Of a DNA stretch of 64,000 nucleotides, positions 1 to 10,014 are shown piece after piece (the first letter of the stretch is position 1; every line of letters begins with the position of its first letter). A program made the position numbers and the translations under genes. The stretch covers positions 1,178,001 to 1,242,000 of the forward strand of contig JAPFFF010000041.1 of NCBI GenBank assembly GCA_039105265.1, given 5' to 3'. The DNA is from Tritrichomonas musculus (Eukaryota; Parabasalia; Tritrichomonadida; Tritrichomonadidae). The notes under the pieces are model-generated. The model worked only from the letters and a program-made list of their open reading frames with translations. It was not told where the DNA came from and made no database searches.

Positions 1-1
1 A

Positions 2-1516
2 GAAGGATGCAGGAAAGGCGAGAATGAATTCGATATGTGGCTTTATTGTTCATTCTACTGCAAGCAAGATGTCAACATCTTACGTCAAGGCTTCAACAAG
101 TTCCGTAACGACTTCAAGAAAGAATTCAATATCGACCCGTTCGAGTTCGTTAGTATCTCATCACTGGCCAATGAAGTCTTCAACAGGCGTGTATACTATC
201 CCAATAAGAACCTGTACAAAGTCGGAGGAATAGTCAGAAAGTTTTGCTCTCAAGCTGTCTATGGTGGAAGATGTATGACTGCATACAATAAGAAATGGCA
301 CACAACGAAACCATTAAGTGACTTCGATGCTGTCAGTTTATACCCTAGTGCAATGGCTGAATGTTATACCGTTGAAGGTCTACCAGAAGTAATACCAGAG
401 GATAAGCTTAATATGGAATTTTTATCGAGGCAGGGAGCGTACATAGTAGAAATCAGAATAACTAAAGTGAATAAACATTATGCATTCCCATTAATAGTCA
501 GAAAGACACCTGATGGACTAAACCTGAATGAAGACAAGTTAGAGCCTGATGAAAACCTTACTATGGTCGTAGATAATATCATGTTAGAGGACCTTATAGA
601 GTTCCAGAAGATAGAATTCGAGTTCGTTCGCGGTTACTACTGGGCAGGAAAGAGAGATTACAGCATCCAGAAAGTAATCAAAGAGATATTCAATAAGAGG
701 CTTGAATACAAACAACAAGGCAATCCATTACAGAACATCTATAAGTTAATCATGAATTCTTGCTATGGAAAGACAATACAGAAACCAATAGAGTTCGAGC
801 ATAGATACGTCCGTGAAGGAGACGATTTCGATAAATTCTGGATGAGGCATTACACGAGCATAATTGAAGCAACGAAGCTAAACAATAGTGACATATACGA
901 CATAAAGGTACGTAAACCAATCGATAAAGACTTCAACTTCAGCCTGTTAGGAATCCAGATACTGAGCATGTCCAAGAGAATAATGAATCGTGTAATGTGC
1001 CTTGCATACGATATTGGCTGTCATATCTACTACCAAGATACAGATTCAATGCACATTGAAGTAGAAGACTTAAGCAGGCTTACCGCTGCATTCAAAGAGA
1101 AATATGGCCGAGAGCTTATCGGTTCCCAGTTGGGGCAATTCCATTCAGATTTTCCGACAATAAACGGTCATGATGAAATACCTAAGGCCGTAGAATCAAT
1201 GTTCCTCATGAAGAAACTCTACATCGATAAGCTTACAGATTCTACAGGACAGGTAGACTATATGATACGCGGTAAAGGGCTAACATGGAATTCTATTAAG
1301 CATGCCTGTGAGACTAAGTTTGGTGGTGACTATATGGCTCTATATAAGCACATGTATGAAGGCAATGAACAAACCTTTGATTTAACCAAAGGCCAGCCAT
1401 GCTTCAAGATGAATGCAGACTTTACAGTAAGCACAGTGAAAGCATTCCTAAGAAAGACAAAAACAATTTACCAGGAAGGTAACAGGGATGAATACTTTCA
1501 CTACGCTGCTATATAG
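2..1516 (+). CDS. Polinton DNA polymerase B, C-terminal part (cut by window start)
   Basis: This is the replicative, probably protein-primed family B DNA polymerase of the element. The frame is open from the first bases of the window, so the start lies upstream. What can be seen: an exonuclease-III-like YxxxD pattern (YCKQD) near the start, then polymerase motif A (DxxSLYPS, about 320-350), motif B with KLIMNSCYG (about 740-770) and motif C with YQDTDS (about 1030-1050). The stop codon overlaps by 8 bp the stop of the convergent integrase gene. Identity as PolB is firm; protein priming is inferred from the element type. Confidence 0.93.
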   Translation, partial: EGCRKGENEFDMWLYCSFYCKQDVNILRQGFNKFRNDFKKEFNIDPFEFVSISSLANEVFNRRVYYPNKNLYKVGGIVRKFCSQAVYGGRCMTAYNKKWHTTKPLSDFDAVSLYPSAMAECYTVEGLPEVIPEDKLNMEFLSRQGAYIVEIRITKVNKHYAFPLIVRKTPDGLNLNEDKLEPDENLTMVVDNIMLEDLIEFQKIEFEFVRGYYWAGKRDYSIQKVIKEIFNKRLEYKQQGNPLQNIYKLIMNSCYGKTIQKPIEFEHRYVREGDDFDKFWMRHYTSIIEATKLNNSDIYDIKVRKPIDKDFNFSLLGIQILSMSKRIMNRVMCLAYDIGCHIYYQDTDSMHIEVEDLSRLTAAFKEKYGRELIGSQLGQFHSDFPTINGHDEIPKAVESMFLMKKLYIDKLTDSTGQVDYMIRGKGLTWNSIKHACETKFGGDYMALYKHMYEGNEQTFDLTKGQPCFKMNADFTVSTVKAFLRKTKTIYQEGNRDEYFHYAAI

Positions 1517-3029
1517 GCTGCAGCTTCCACCTAGGCACACTCTGTAGTTCATCGTTGTAATTATTTTTGACCACGTATAAGCCTTCAGTGAATGCAATCA
1601 CTTCATTGTCACCCAGCTGTACAATACTGCGCCTTTTATTCATTGTATCTTTTTCGTTGTAGACCTTTACTTTTGTTCCATTAGGGATATAAAAGTTTGG
1701 TCTTGTACGAATCATGTAATTCTCTTGTGCTATACGTCTTACAATTAAGTCTTCCAGTTCGATATCTGAATGAGCTTGAGCAGGGCTTACAGGGAATCCT
1801 GCATATTTACTTAATGTGCTATGAGGAGCGTTATTGTACTGTGATACAAGCATTTCCATTATCTCTGGTGTTATTACATCAACTTCCATGTTGTATGCCA
1901 TATCCCTTAATGTTCTTATCACTCTATCCATAATGGCAAGTGCACCGTGAAGCGGTTCGGTTTTATCATTAAGCTTCCTTTTTGTCTTCATGAATGGCGG
2001 ATACTGAACCTTTTTCTGCCTAGGAACCGGCCAGTAATCGACAATATTATGTTTATCATAAAAGCCAGTCGCTGCGGGAGACCAGAAACTTTTCTCTGAA
2101 TCGCCGTATAAGTGCCTGATAATAATACCCTGCTGATAGAACCTTTCCATTGCTAATATGAAAGAATGTGACGATTTCACATTTACTTTCCCATACGAGT
2201 TCGTAGCGGCATTTATAACCTTATTCATAAGTTGTGCGTACAGGAAACGAGTATTAATGTTTATCGCTAACAAATAACAAAATGTAGCCTTTTCGTTGCT
2301 GGAGAGAATAATTCCTCTATCCTCGAACATTATATCGATGATATAGGAATGACGCGCTCCTGTTTTATGTAGTTGGTAACATTTTCGATTTCGCTTCAAT
2401 GGAAAAGATGTAGTGAAAGCTGTTTTGTTTATGTTTAATGTACCAAACTGTTGCTTTAGTGATTCTGCTTTTTGTTTACTCTTAAACCCTATTACTGTGC
2501 CTGGAGTGAATCTATACTGTTGCGGTAAATCTCTATATTGTCTTGCTGCAAAAGTAAATATACCAGATACATAATCTTCTCCAACAGATTCCAATCGTAT
2601 GGCCGTCATGACCTTTATTATTTCCATTATTGCATCTGGTGGTATCTTATTGTTCGTTGCAGTATTTATATTTGCTATAAGTGCTTGCCTGGTAGTAGGC
2701 TGCACTATTTTACTTAAACTGCTTCTTAACAGAATCATTAGGCGATTATATTCGATTATAGTTAATGCGGGAGCAATGGCTTTTATGAGCTCGAACAATC
2801 TATCTGTAAGTTCCATTATGAGCTCGTTCTCGTCATCCAATTCTGTATTATCAATATAGTTATACATTTGATACGCCTTAGATATCTTCAATCCCTTAGC
2901 TGTCCCTATCATGTCTTCATCTTGCTCCTCTAGTGATTCCATTTCAGACTCAGCTGTTTCTTTATAGAACATTTCAGCATCGTAAAAGAAACTTTTTTCC
3001 GCATGGAAAAGAGCATGACCGAAAACCAT
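1509..3029 (-). CDS. Polinton integrase (retroviral-type DDE integrase)
   Basis: A 506-residue protein that would insert the element into the host genome. The core region has the spacing of a DDE integrase: YIIDIMFED (first Asp region), HLYGDSEKSFWS (second Asp region), and a following helix around PLHGALAIMDRVIRTLRD. The C-terminus (SVPRWKLQPI) resembles the small beta-rich tail domain of these integrases. The gene lies next to the non-coding end of the element, the usual Polinton position, is convergent with the polymerase, and overlaps head to head with the small ORF at 3003. Assignment rests on motif reading and context, not on a database search. Confidence 0.8.
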   Translation of the reverse strand: MVFGHALFHAEKSFFYDAEMFYKETAESEMESLEEQDEDMIGTAKGLKISKAYQMYNYIDNTELDDENELIMELTDRLFELIKAIAPALTIIEYNRLMILLRSSLSKIVQPTTRQALIANINTATNNKIPPDAIMEIIKVMTAIRLESVGEDYVSGIFTFAARQYRDLPQQYRFTPGTVIGFKSKQKAESLKQQFGTLNINKTAFTTSFPLKRNRKCYQLHKTGARHSYIIDIMFEDRGIILSSNEKATFCYLLAININTRFLYAQLMNKVINAATNSYGKVNVKSSHSFILAMERFYQQGIIIRHLYGDSEKSFWSPAATGFYDKHNIVDYWPVPRQKKVQYPPFMKTKRKLNDKTEPLHGALAIMDRVIRTLRDMAYNMEVDVITPEIMEMLVSQYNNAPHSTLSKYAGFPVSPAQAHSDIELEDLIVRRIAQENYMIRTRPNFYIPNGTKVKVYNEKDTMNKRRSIVQLGDNEVIAFTEGLYVVKNNYNDELQSVPRWKLQPI

Positions 3030-3239
3030 TTAGCAACAAGAAAGCCATACCAGAAAAAAACTTTTGCTACAGATACATTAGCGAGAATTAACTGGAGATT
3101 AAAGTATTATCGTAGAGTTCTCAATAATGCTGATAACCGAAAGGATGAACGGTACATAGAGAAGATACAAAAGAAGTATGACAGAGACATGAGAGTAAGA
3201 AGCTTACTGAAAAAAGCTGTAAGCCACTTGTATGAGTAA
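3003..3239 (+). CDS. Small basic protein of the Polinton (78 aa), unknown
   Basis: A short ORF that starts within the first codons of the divergent integrase gene and ends where the non-coding terminal region begins. The product is rich in Lys and Arg, with a predicted helical stretch (ARINWRLKYYRRVLNNADNR), and has no membrane segment. It could be a nucleic-acid-binding or terminal-binding protein, but I recognise no family. The ATG and position make it plausible; coding status is not proven. Confidence 0.5.
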   Translation: MEKSMTENHLATRKPYQKKTFATDTLARINWRLKYYRRVLNNADNRKDERYIEKIQKKYDRDMRVRSLLKKAVSHLYE

Positions 3240-3544
3240 TTATTTTTGGCCTTTCATTTTTCCCGAAACTGTCCCGTCAGAAAATAGACGGCGACATTGA
3301 AGTGACAAAAAATGATTTTGTCGTGAAATTGAATGAAACGTAAATGTCCTGAGTGAAAAGTTCGTTGTTAATAAAAAACAGGTGTTTTTAACGAAAGCAT
3401 AGTGCGGGCAGTAGAGTATCTGGGAAGGTATGCAAAAACGCGAATTTTACAACTGTGACAAAAAAATGAATGGGCTACGGGGTTTGGAGGGATGTTTGGC
3501 TGTAAGCCAGACATCACTCCAAATACTATTGATGTTTTTTCACT
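3240..3544. repeat. Non-coding terminal region of the left Polinton
   Basis: About 300 bp without a long ORF, less AT-rich than the flanking host DNA and containing a short hairpin-like stretch (TTTGGCTGTAAGCCAGACA near 3497-3515). It lies between the last small ORF and host-like AT-rich DNA, the place where a Polinton terminal inverted repeat is expected. The exact edge is uncertain; a CACT end near 3541-3544 is one candidate because Polinton ends are usually AG...CT-like. Confidence 0.5.
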
Positions 3545-3660
3545 AGTTTAAACCCAATTGAAAAAATAAAATAATTCTGAGCTTTTTATTTTGTATTTTT
3601 AAATTTTTCAAAGATCTTATTAAATAATTGAAAAAAATATCGTACAGCCATTTGAATAAA

Positions 3661-4296
3661 ATGATCAGCGATCTTGAGACCACTGACGATGAAACTAATT
3701 TATTAGATACAATTTTAGATCAAAGAGTTGAAAGATCCAAAATTAAGCTTATCATTAAGATAGTTATTGCTGTTATTTTAATAATATTAGCAATATTATT
3801 ACCACAACTTTTCCATGTATTTGCTGGAAATGAATCAGGAACTAAATGGATGCCAATATTTTTACCAATTCTTCTTGCCGGTTGCTTATATGGAGTATGG
3901 TGGGGTCTTGGAATTGGAATAGCTACTCCAATAGTAAGTTTCGCAATATCGTCAATATGGAAAAAGCCAATGCCTCCAGCTAAAAGCTTAGCACTTATGA
4001 TTCCTCAAGCAGCCGTCTTTGGCTTAGTTTCAGGGCTTTTTTCTTGCAAAATAGAAAAAAATAAATGGATCGCATTTCCTGCGGTTTTGCTTGGCCAAAC
4101 ATCAGGAATAACTCTCTACATGATATTAAGTGCCATATTTCAAAGTGTTACCAAAGTTTCAGCAAAAAAAGCCTGGGAACAGGTTGAAATTGGTATGGTT
4201 GGTGACTTTTTCCAAGCTCTTCTTGTCCCGTTTATTACAATAGGAATAAGAATGTTGATTAAATCAGAAAAGGTTAATTATTCAACAGTTCCATAA
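3661..4296 (+). CDS. ECF transporter S-component-like membrane protein, probable bacterial origin
   Basis: A 211-residue, strongly hydrophobic protein starting at the first ATG (an upstream in-frame TAA at 3625 excludes a longer start). The N-terminus (about 30 residues) is charged, followed by about five or six membrane segments. The pattern is that of bacterial energy-coupling-factor S components: PILLAGCLYGVWWGLGIG, then ATPIVSF, a cytosol-side loop PMPPAKSLALM, then AAVFGLVSGLF, and a last segment ending in a short charged tail. In bacteria these proteins bind a vitamin or other small substrate and work with an EcfAAT module. No ATPase or T component is seen in the window, so a solo or re-purposed transporter is possible. 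S components are otherwise essentially prokaryotic, so lateral transfer is the simplest reading. The gene starts only about 115 bp from the Polinton edge. Substrate unknown. Confidence 0.65.
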   Translation: MISDLETTDDETNLLDTILDQRVERSKIKLIIKIVIAVILIILAILLPQLFHVFAGNESGTKWMPIFLPILLAGCLYGVWWGLGIGIATPIVSFAISSIWKKPMPPAKSLALMIPQAAVFGLVSGLFSCKIEKNKWIAFPAVLLGQTSGITLYMILSAIFQSVTKVSAKKAWEQVEIGMVGDFFQALLVPFITIGIRMLIKSEKVNYSTVP

Positions 4297-5549
4297 AAAA
4301 AAAAAAAAAAAATCTTTTTTTTTTATTATTTATTTGTTTGTTTGTCATTTTTATTAAAAAAATCTTTTTTACCTTGTGAATAATGTAAAAATGATGTCAA
4401 AAATATGAAAGTGAATTAAATAAAGTCATAGAAAATTTTGAATCAAAACATCAAAAACTAAAAAATAAACTAAAAAAATAAAAGATGAATTTAAATATTT
4501 TTTTTTTTTTTTTTTTTCTAGATTAATCAAATGCTGTAATCACTAGTATTATTTTCAACAATATTATTATTGTCAATTTCATCATCGACATCACATAACT
4601 CCGTTTTTTGTTTGGATTAATCTACAATTTCATCATCATCAAATTAGGTTTTTTTTTCCCCCCCCCCACAATTTCATCATTTTTAGATATGAGAGATTCA
4701 ACATTACACACTATATATATATATCCAATCATTTAATTGAAATCAGCCTTTGGAATTCTAATAGTTTATGAACAATTCAGCATCGTGAAAAACATTTTTA
4801 TTCTCTTTTTGATATTGACCTATTAGATTTTTATTTTCTTGTTATTTTCATTAAGACAATTGTCTTAAGACAATTCCTATAATGGTTGATAAACAAACAA
4901 AAGTTGTAGGTTTGAGAATATCAAAATTGATTTTAATCAAATCGTTGACCAATTTTGGATTTGAATCCCAAAATGAATCAACTTTTTCTTTATAGCTCAA
5001 ATTTCAGATTTGAACTTTTTTGTTTGACATCAAAAGCATTCTAATTTGAGCAAGTAATTAATTTATCTTTGATTTTTTTCAGTCAATCTGGTTACTTCAG
5101 CATCTTCAATGCTCATTTTGATATCTTTTAGAATTACAACTTCTTATAAGGTTTTATCAATTCAACTTCAGAATGTTCATCTGAATAAATGAGTCATTTG
5201 AGGTTTCGAAAACAATATTTTAAGCTCTACTATAAACAAACTGCATTCAAAAATTGATGAATTGATAGAACTTTATTGGACCGAAAATTGGCCTCTATAT
5301 TTCAATCAAGTTATAAATATTAGCTTTTTGATCTCTAGCCATTCAATTTTTGTACAAAAAAGTAAAGATTTTTTTATACCATAAGCTATTAAAAAAAAAT
5401 TTTTCAAAATATTTAACTTTGAAAAAATTATAAAAATCATCAAATCTATATATATGATTGAGTTTTGTTTATTTTTTTTAAAAATTCTTTACTTATTTTA
5501 GAATTAGTTTTGGAGATGAGATATGCTTAAATTAGGTCATTTATTTTAA
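4297..5549. other. Intergenic region with no intact gene; 18-bp palindrome
   Basis: AT-rich DNA with homopolymer runs, including a T8C9 tract near 4650-4670, and many stops in all frames. A perfect 18-bp palindrome, AATTGTCTTAAGACAATT, lies at 4858-4875 and part of it is repeated just before (TTAAGACAATTG). The minus strand between about 4900 and 5320 reads like a worn-out coding sequence with short peptide-like stretches broken by stops, but I cannot name a family. The gap lies between the convergent ECF-like and peptidase genes. Confidence 0.5.
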
Positions 5550-7694
5550 TTAAATGGTAGTCTTTAAGCGGTCTTCGAAAAAGGCTGTCTTTTTTCTTCT
5601 ATATTTTAAAGGAGTAACTATTTGATCAGCTACATCCATACAACGACAAAAAATATTTTTTATATCTTCATGCGTCAATTGATATTTATTTGTGAATTCA
5701 TCGAATAAGTTGAAAAGTTCATCTTTTTTTCCACCTAGCAGATACGTAGGGAAAAAATGTCCAGTCCATTCATTTAGCTCAGATCTAATATATATTATAT
5801 CTTGATCTTTTTGGTTTGATTTCAGTTGAATTTTTTGATATTTAATTATTTCATCAAGTTCGGTTTGGAACACTTTAAATATACCTTCTGGAAAATACAT
5901 CTGATCTAATTTTTTAATTTTCTTTTTGATTATATCGATATATGATTGATTTAATGGCATATCATAATCTATTTTTAATATATTTGAAGAGAAATTAGGT
6001 ATAATATCATCTGAAGAGGAATTCTGTGAAGAATTATTACTAGAGCAAGAATGCATAATTGATTGACCATCTTCAGAATAATAATCATCTTCAGTAAAAT
6101 GACATTCATCATATTTATAATTTTCATCCTGATCTCTGTTCACTAATCTAACTCCAATTACATTTCTTTTTTGATTTTCAAAATAAGGTTGCATTTTTTT
6201 GGTTGTGCAATAACCTTCTTCAGAAAAATGTATTTGGCATTTACTTGCTAAAGTAAAACCTATATTTTTCATTATAGATTGAATATACTTTAGTTTATCG
6301 AATATATCTGCTTTTAAAGAACTTTCTTTTTCAGAAATGTTATTAGATTTCCAGCAATTAATATTTAAACGAATCCATAACTTTTTATTACTTTTTCCTG
6401 ATGGACATTGATCTTGAGGGCATTGCACTGCATATTCCATAATAAGTTTTTCGTCATTTCCATATACAAGATTTTCAATATTTTTAATATTAATTATTGA
6501 ACTTGCTGATTGATTCAAAAATGAAGAATTAAACATTAATCGTTCAATAATAAAAGCACCCATTGCAGGTGAACCAGGAATGATTTTACAATTAGCATTG
6601 TCAATATCTTTGGCATTGATAGTTCCAAATGATGGTGAAGATCCACGTTCGTTGGAGCTTGTTACAATAAGATGATTTTCATGCTTCTTATATAATATGT
6701 CTGGAAATCCTACTCCATTTAATGTTAAATCTTTAAAAATGATCAATAATCCACTATTAGTACAATTGATTTTGCTTAATGCATTTTTAACAGCATCAAT
6801 ACCTTTCTGAAACATTGAATGTATAAATGTATAATCATGAGGTAGTATAGGAAAAAGCTTATTAAAAGATTCAAAAATCTTAAAGAATAAGTCAGTTTTA
6901 TCTTTAAACGAAGATCTAAATTTGTCATTAATTTGGTTGATTTCTTTTTCATGAAAATGATCATTAGAATTAATAAGAAAATAATATGGAATTTTTTCTT
7001 TTTTGAAAAATTTGTAATATTCATTTTCTAAAGAAATTAGTTCATTGCATTCTTTAAGACTTCCTTTTGGATATATATCACTGGCAACTTTTGCAGCAAA
7101 AGAGAGTTCTTTATATGAAGTACCTGAATTAATAATTTCAGTAATTGTATAGTATCTTTTTATTTTTAATATCATCGAATTGCTTTTACAGCTTTCATTA
7201 AAGATTTGTAGTGACGAATGCGGGATTTGTTGTAAAAAACCTAGATAAAATTTTAGATAATTTAACTCACCAAAAGAGTCTTCGTCTCCATGATCATACA
7301 TAAAGAGAATGATATCTTTATTAGGATTATCTCCAAAATTTTTAAAATAACTTCCCATTTTATAAAAAAGATCATCAAGATTTCGAAACGGTGTAAATTC
7401 TAATTCAGATTTTGAAATTTTAATTTTGTATATTTCGTTAAGAGTTAATTGAACTGAGATAAAGGGATTAATCGAAGCAATATTAAAATCATTGTTTTCA
7501 CCTTTTGCAAATATACATACATGCTGTTTATCGATTCCAAGATGATTGGTGGCCAAACGCTTTATGAGTACAGAATATGATGATAAACTATAATTGTCGT
7601 ACTTAATCATATTTTTTTGGTTAGTTGACTGAGATTCATGCATAGCGCTGCTTCCTAGAATAACTAGAATAAAAGTATCTTTCTGATGGAGCAT
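5550..7694 (-). CDS. Clan CD cysteine peptidase-like protein (legumain/C13-like), 714 aa
   Basis: The N-terminal region looks like a caspase/legumain fold. A hydrophobic strand ending in IILFMYDHGDE places a His-Gly pair at about H135. A second strand, SSLQIFNESCKSNSM, places Cys at about C169 with the E-x-C-x-S-x-S pattern of legumains (family pattern EACESGS). These are the two catalytic residues of clan CD. Beyond about residue 200 there are some 500 residues I cannot assign, including a Ser/Asn-rich stretch near residues 555-580; this is longer than a typical legumain. There is no classical signal peptide, so an intracellular role is more likely than lysosomal secretion. Legumains are known in trichomonads; this one is divergent. 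The start is supported by an initiator-like TCATAA just upstream. Confidence 0.55.
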   Translation of the reverse strand: MLHQKDTFILVILGSSAMHESQSTNQKNMIKYDNYSLSSYSVLIKRLATNHLGIDKQHVCIFAKGENNDFNIASINPFISVQLTLNEIYKIKISKSELEFTPFRNLDDLFYKMGSYFKNFGDNPNKDIILFMYDHGDEDSFGELNYLKFYLGFLQQIPHSSLQIFNESCKSNSMILKIKRYYTITEIINSGTSYKELSFAAKVASDIYPKGSLKECNELISLENEYYKFFKKEKIPYYFLINSNDHFHEKEINQINDKFRSSFKDKTDLFFKIFESFNKLFPILPHDYTFIHSMFQKGIDAVKNALSKINCTNSGLLIIFKDLTLNGVGFPDILYKKHENHLIVTSSNERGSSPSFGTINAKDIDNANCKIIPGSPAMGAFIIERLMFNSSFLNQSASSIINIKNIENLVYGNDEKLIMEYAVQCPQDQCPSGKSNKKLWIRLNINCWKSNNISEKESSLKADIFDKLKYIQSIMKNIGFTLASKCQIHFSEEGYCTTKKMQPYFENQKRNVIGVRLVNRDQDENYKYDECHFTEDDYYSEDGQSIMHSCSSNNSSQNSSSDDIIPNFSSNILKIDYDMPLNQSYIDIIKKKIKKLDQMYFPEGIFKVFQTELDEIIKYQKIQLKSNQKDQDIIYIRSELNEWTGHFFPTYLLGGKKDELFNLFDEFTNKYQLTHEDIKNIFCRCMDVADQIVTPLKYRRKKTAFFEDRLKTTI

Positions 7695-7706
7695 TGAAAA
7701 TATTGA

Positions 7707-7712
7707 TTATGA
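7707..7712 (-). promoter_or_regulatory. Initiator-like TCATAA before the clan CD peptidase gene
   Basis: On the minus strand TCATAA lies 13 bases before the ATG at 7694. It fits the trichomonad initiator consensus TCA-Y-W-W that surrounds the transcription start, close to the start codon. Confidence 0.35.
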
Positions 7713-8017
7713 AATCTGTTTTCTAACAAAATAAATTATCTGAAAATTTGAGATAAAAAAATCCTTTTTAAACTTTTTATTAAAAAATTTTATAATAAAG
7801 AAATCTTGTCTGAAAATTTGAGAAAAAAAATCATTAGAATAAATAAGAAAATAATCTTCAATTGTATCAAATTCTATTTTTTATTAATCAAATATTTTAT
7901 AAAATTATAATTAATATTCATTATTCTATATTTATTTAATATTAGAAAATATAATTTGTCAAATTTTGAAAAGATATATGAGATGAAAATATTGAGAAAA
8001 GCTTTAACCAAACATAA
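7713..8017. other. Divergent intergenic region
   Basis: About 300 bp of AT-rich DNA between two divergently transcribed genes. It holds two similar stretches, CTGAAAATTTGAGA at 7740 and 7811, about 70 bp apart, which form a short direct repeat. I see no RNA gene in it. Confidence 0.4.
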
Positions 8018-9647
8018 ATGGAAGTCGAAAACGCTTTTTTCAACACTTCTGATTACAATCTTCAACATAAAGTGCTTGGAAAAGGAACTTATGGCAAAGT
8101 ATATCTTGCAGAGCGTATTTCAGATCATGAAGAATTTGCTGCTAAAGTTATTAATGTCGGGTCTGAGTTTGATGGCCATGAACAAATGCTCTTTCTCCGT
8201 GAATCATTCATCATGCAAAAATTAAATCATGCTGCAATTGTTAAATTCATTGGAATTAATTTCAGATCATTTTCGGATCAACAATATCTCCAACCAACTA
8301 TTATTACTGAATATTTACGACATGGATCACTTAAAGACATCCTATTAAAAGAAAAAAGCTCTTTATCAAATAAAGAATGGACTGCAACAAAAAAATATAT
8401 TAATCTTCTTGGAATAAGTGATGCTTTACGATACTTGCATGAACATGGTATTGCTCATCGAGATCTAAAACCAGAAAACATTCTGCTTGATGATGATTAT
8501 TATCCACGAGTTTGTGATTTCGGTTTTTCTAAATACAAAATCAACAAATTTATCAATGTCACGACAATTCGGTACACCATTATATTTACCCCCTGAAATT
8601 CTTAGTGGAGATGAGATATATAACCAGTCTGTTGATGTTTATGCCTTTGCATTGATTGCATATGAAATTGTAACAGGTAAACAGCCTTTTTCTGAGCTTT
8701 TTGAAAGCACATCAGAATTTTTATCATACCAAAAGATCATCGATGGTTACCGTCCAAAGTTTCCATCATTTGTTGATGAGAAAATGCGTGATTTAATCAC
8801 AAGGTGTTGGAGTGAAAGACCAGAAGATCGGCCAACATTCAAAGAAATATTTGAAGAGCTTTCAAATGATTTAACGTACTTTACTGAATTTGTTGATGAA
8901 ACAGAAATCCAAGACTATTTATATTTACTATCTCAAACTAACGAAGAACAACAAAAGAAAAAGTCGAATTCATCACTTAAAAGCGAAAATCAAAGTCATT
9001 TAGAAAAACAACTTAACGAATTGAAAGCCAAAATTTCTGAATTACAAAATGATCAAGACTTGCTTTATAAATCAAACGAGCATTTGTATTTAGGACTTGT
9101 TTCACTTCTAGGTGACAAGAATACACGAAATTTGGAAAAAGTTAAAAATGAATTGAAAATTTCATCAAAGCAAGGTAACCGTTATGCATCATTCATTTTA
9201 GGTCTTCTTTATGAAACCGGTGAAGAATTTAAAGGAAACATCAAAAAATCATTAAAATATTATGAGATATCTTCACAACAAAAAGGATTAGATGGATTAA
9301 GGAGAATTGGATATTTGTATGCAAATGGTTATGGTGTCAAGCAAAATCACTTCAAAGCTAAAGATTATTTTGAAAAAGCTGCTGATCTTGGTGATTCGCT
9401 TGCTTTAACTAACTTAGGATATCTTTACCAAAATGGGCTGGGTTGCAAACAAGATTACAAAAAAGCTATAGATTATTATCAAAAAGCTGCTGAATTGAGT
9501 GAGGCTAATGCATTAACGATCCTCGGCGTTCTTTACTATAATGGTGAAGGTGTTAAAAAAAATCACGCCAAAGCTAAAAAATATTTTGAAAAAGCTGTCA
9601 AATTTTGGGAAAAAGCTGCTTTGAAAAACTTAAAGATTTTTAATTAA
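8018..9647 (+). CDS. Protein kinase with C-terminal Sel1 repeats; one frameshift
   Basis: A Ser/Thr (TKL-like) kinase joined to Sel1-like repeats, a combination common in trichomonads. Visible kinase parts: Gly-rich loop LGKGTYGKV (residues 20-28), Lys in AAKV (about K43), HRDLKPEN (147-154), DFG (167-169), then FGTPLYLPPE, DVYAFA and a final RPEDRPTF. A charged coiled-coil linker follows, then about four Sel1 repeats of the type A...LG.LY..G.GV...H.KA..YFEKAA. Reading stays in one frame to the DFG region, then moves to another frame between about 8541 and 8580, just before the activation-segment FGTPLY. No trichomonad-type intron motif is visible there, so the cause is a one-base change in the gene or an assembly error. 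If real, the product stops before the substrate-binding lobe. Confidence 0.8.
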
Positions 9648-10014
9648 GAAATTTTAAATGATTTTATGAATAAAAAATTTTTATTTTTTTGCAAATTCTC
9701 AGCAAACTTTCTTTTTTTATCTTGCAATAAAGTCAAAATATAAATATATGTAAAATTTTCCATGTAAAAAATGAAATAAAAAATGAATAAATACTAATTC
9801 ATTTTTAAAGAAATACTAATTTTAGCTTGATAATAAAAGATTAATACAATAATGAATATTTGCATTCCATTATCCATGGTTTTTTCTCTTTATTGTTTGA
9901 ATTCAAATTACGATATGATTTCAATACTAACCTATTTCAATTCAACTGAAAGTAAATTCAATATTTTTTTTTTGATAAATCAATCAAAATATCATTTCAT
10001 TTCATTTGGTAAAC
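9648..10014. other. Intergenic region
   Basis: AT-rich spacer between the kinase-Sel1 gene and the Myb gene. A short open frame at 9852-10055 runs through low-complexity DNA and has no protein-like features, so I do not count it as a gene. Confidence 0.5.
9992..10007 (+). promoter_or_regulatory. Triple TCATTT initiator-like cluster
   Basis: Three overlapping TCATTT motifs (9992, 9997, 10002) end 7 bases before the ATG of the Myb gene. TCATTT fits the trichomonad initiator TCA-Y-W-W, and the distance to the start codon is typical. Confidence 0.4.

Larger units (their letters stand above)
1..3544. mobile_element. Polinton/Maverick virus-like element, terminal portion (continues left of the window)
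   Basis: The segment carries a family B DNA polymerase, a DDE-type integrase and a short ORF in the compact, partly overlapping arrangement typical of Polintons, followed by about 300 bp of non-coding terminal sequence. Its base composition is visibly less AT-rich than the host DNA that starts near 3.55 kb. The other end lies outside the window, so terminal inverted repeats and the target duplication cannot be checked, and the right boundary is approximate. The visible coding regions are open, so the copy looks whole in this part and is probably young. Confidence 0.85.
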
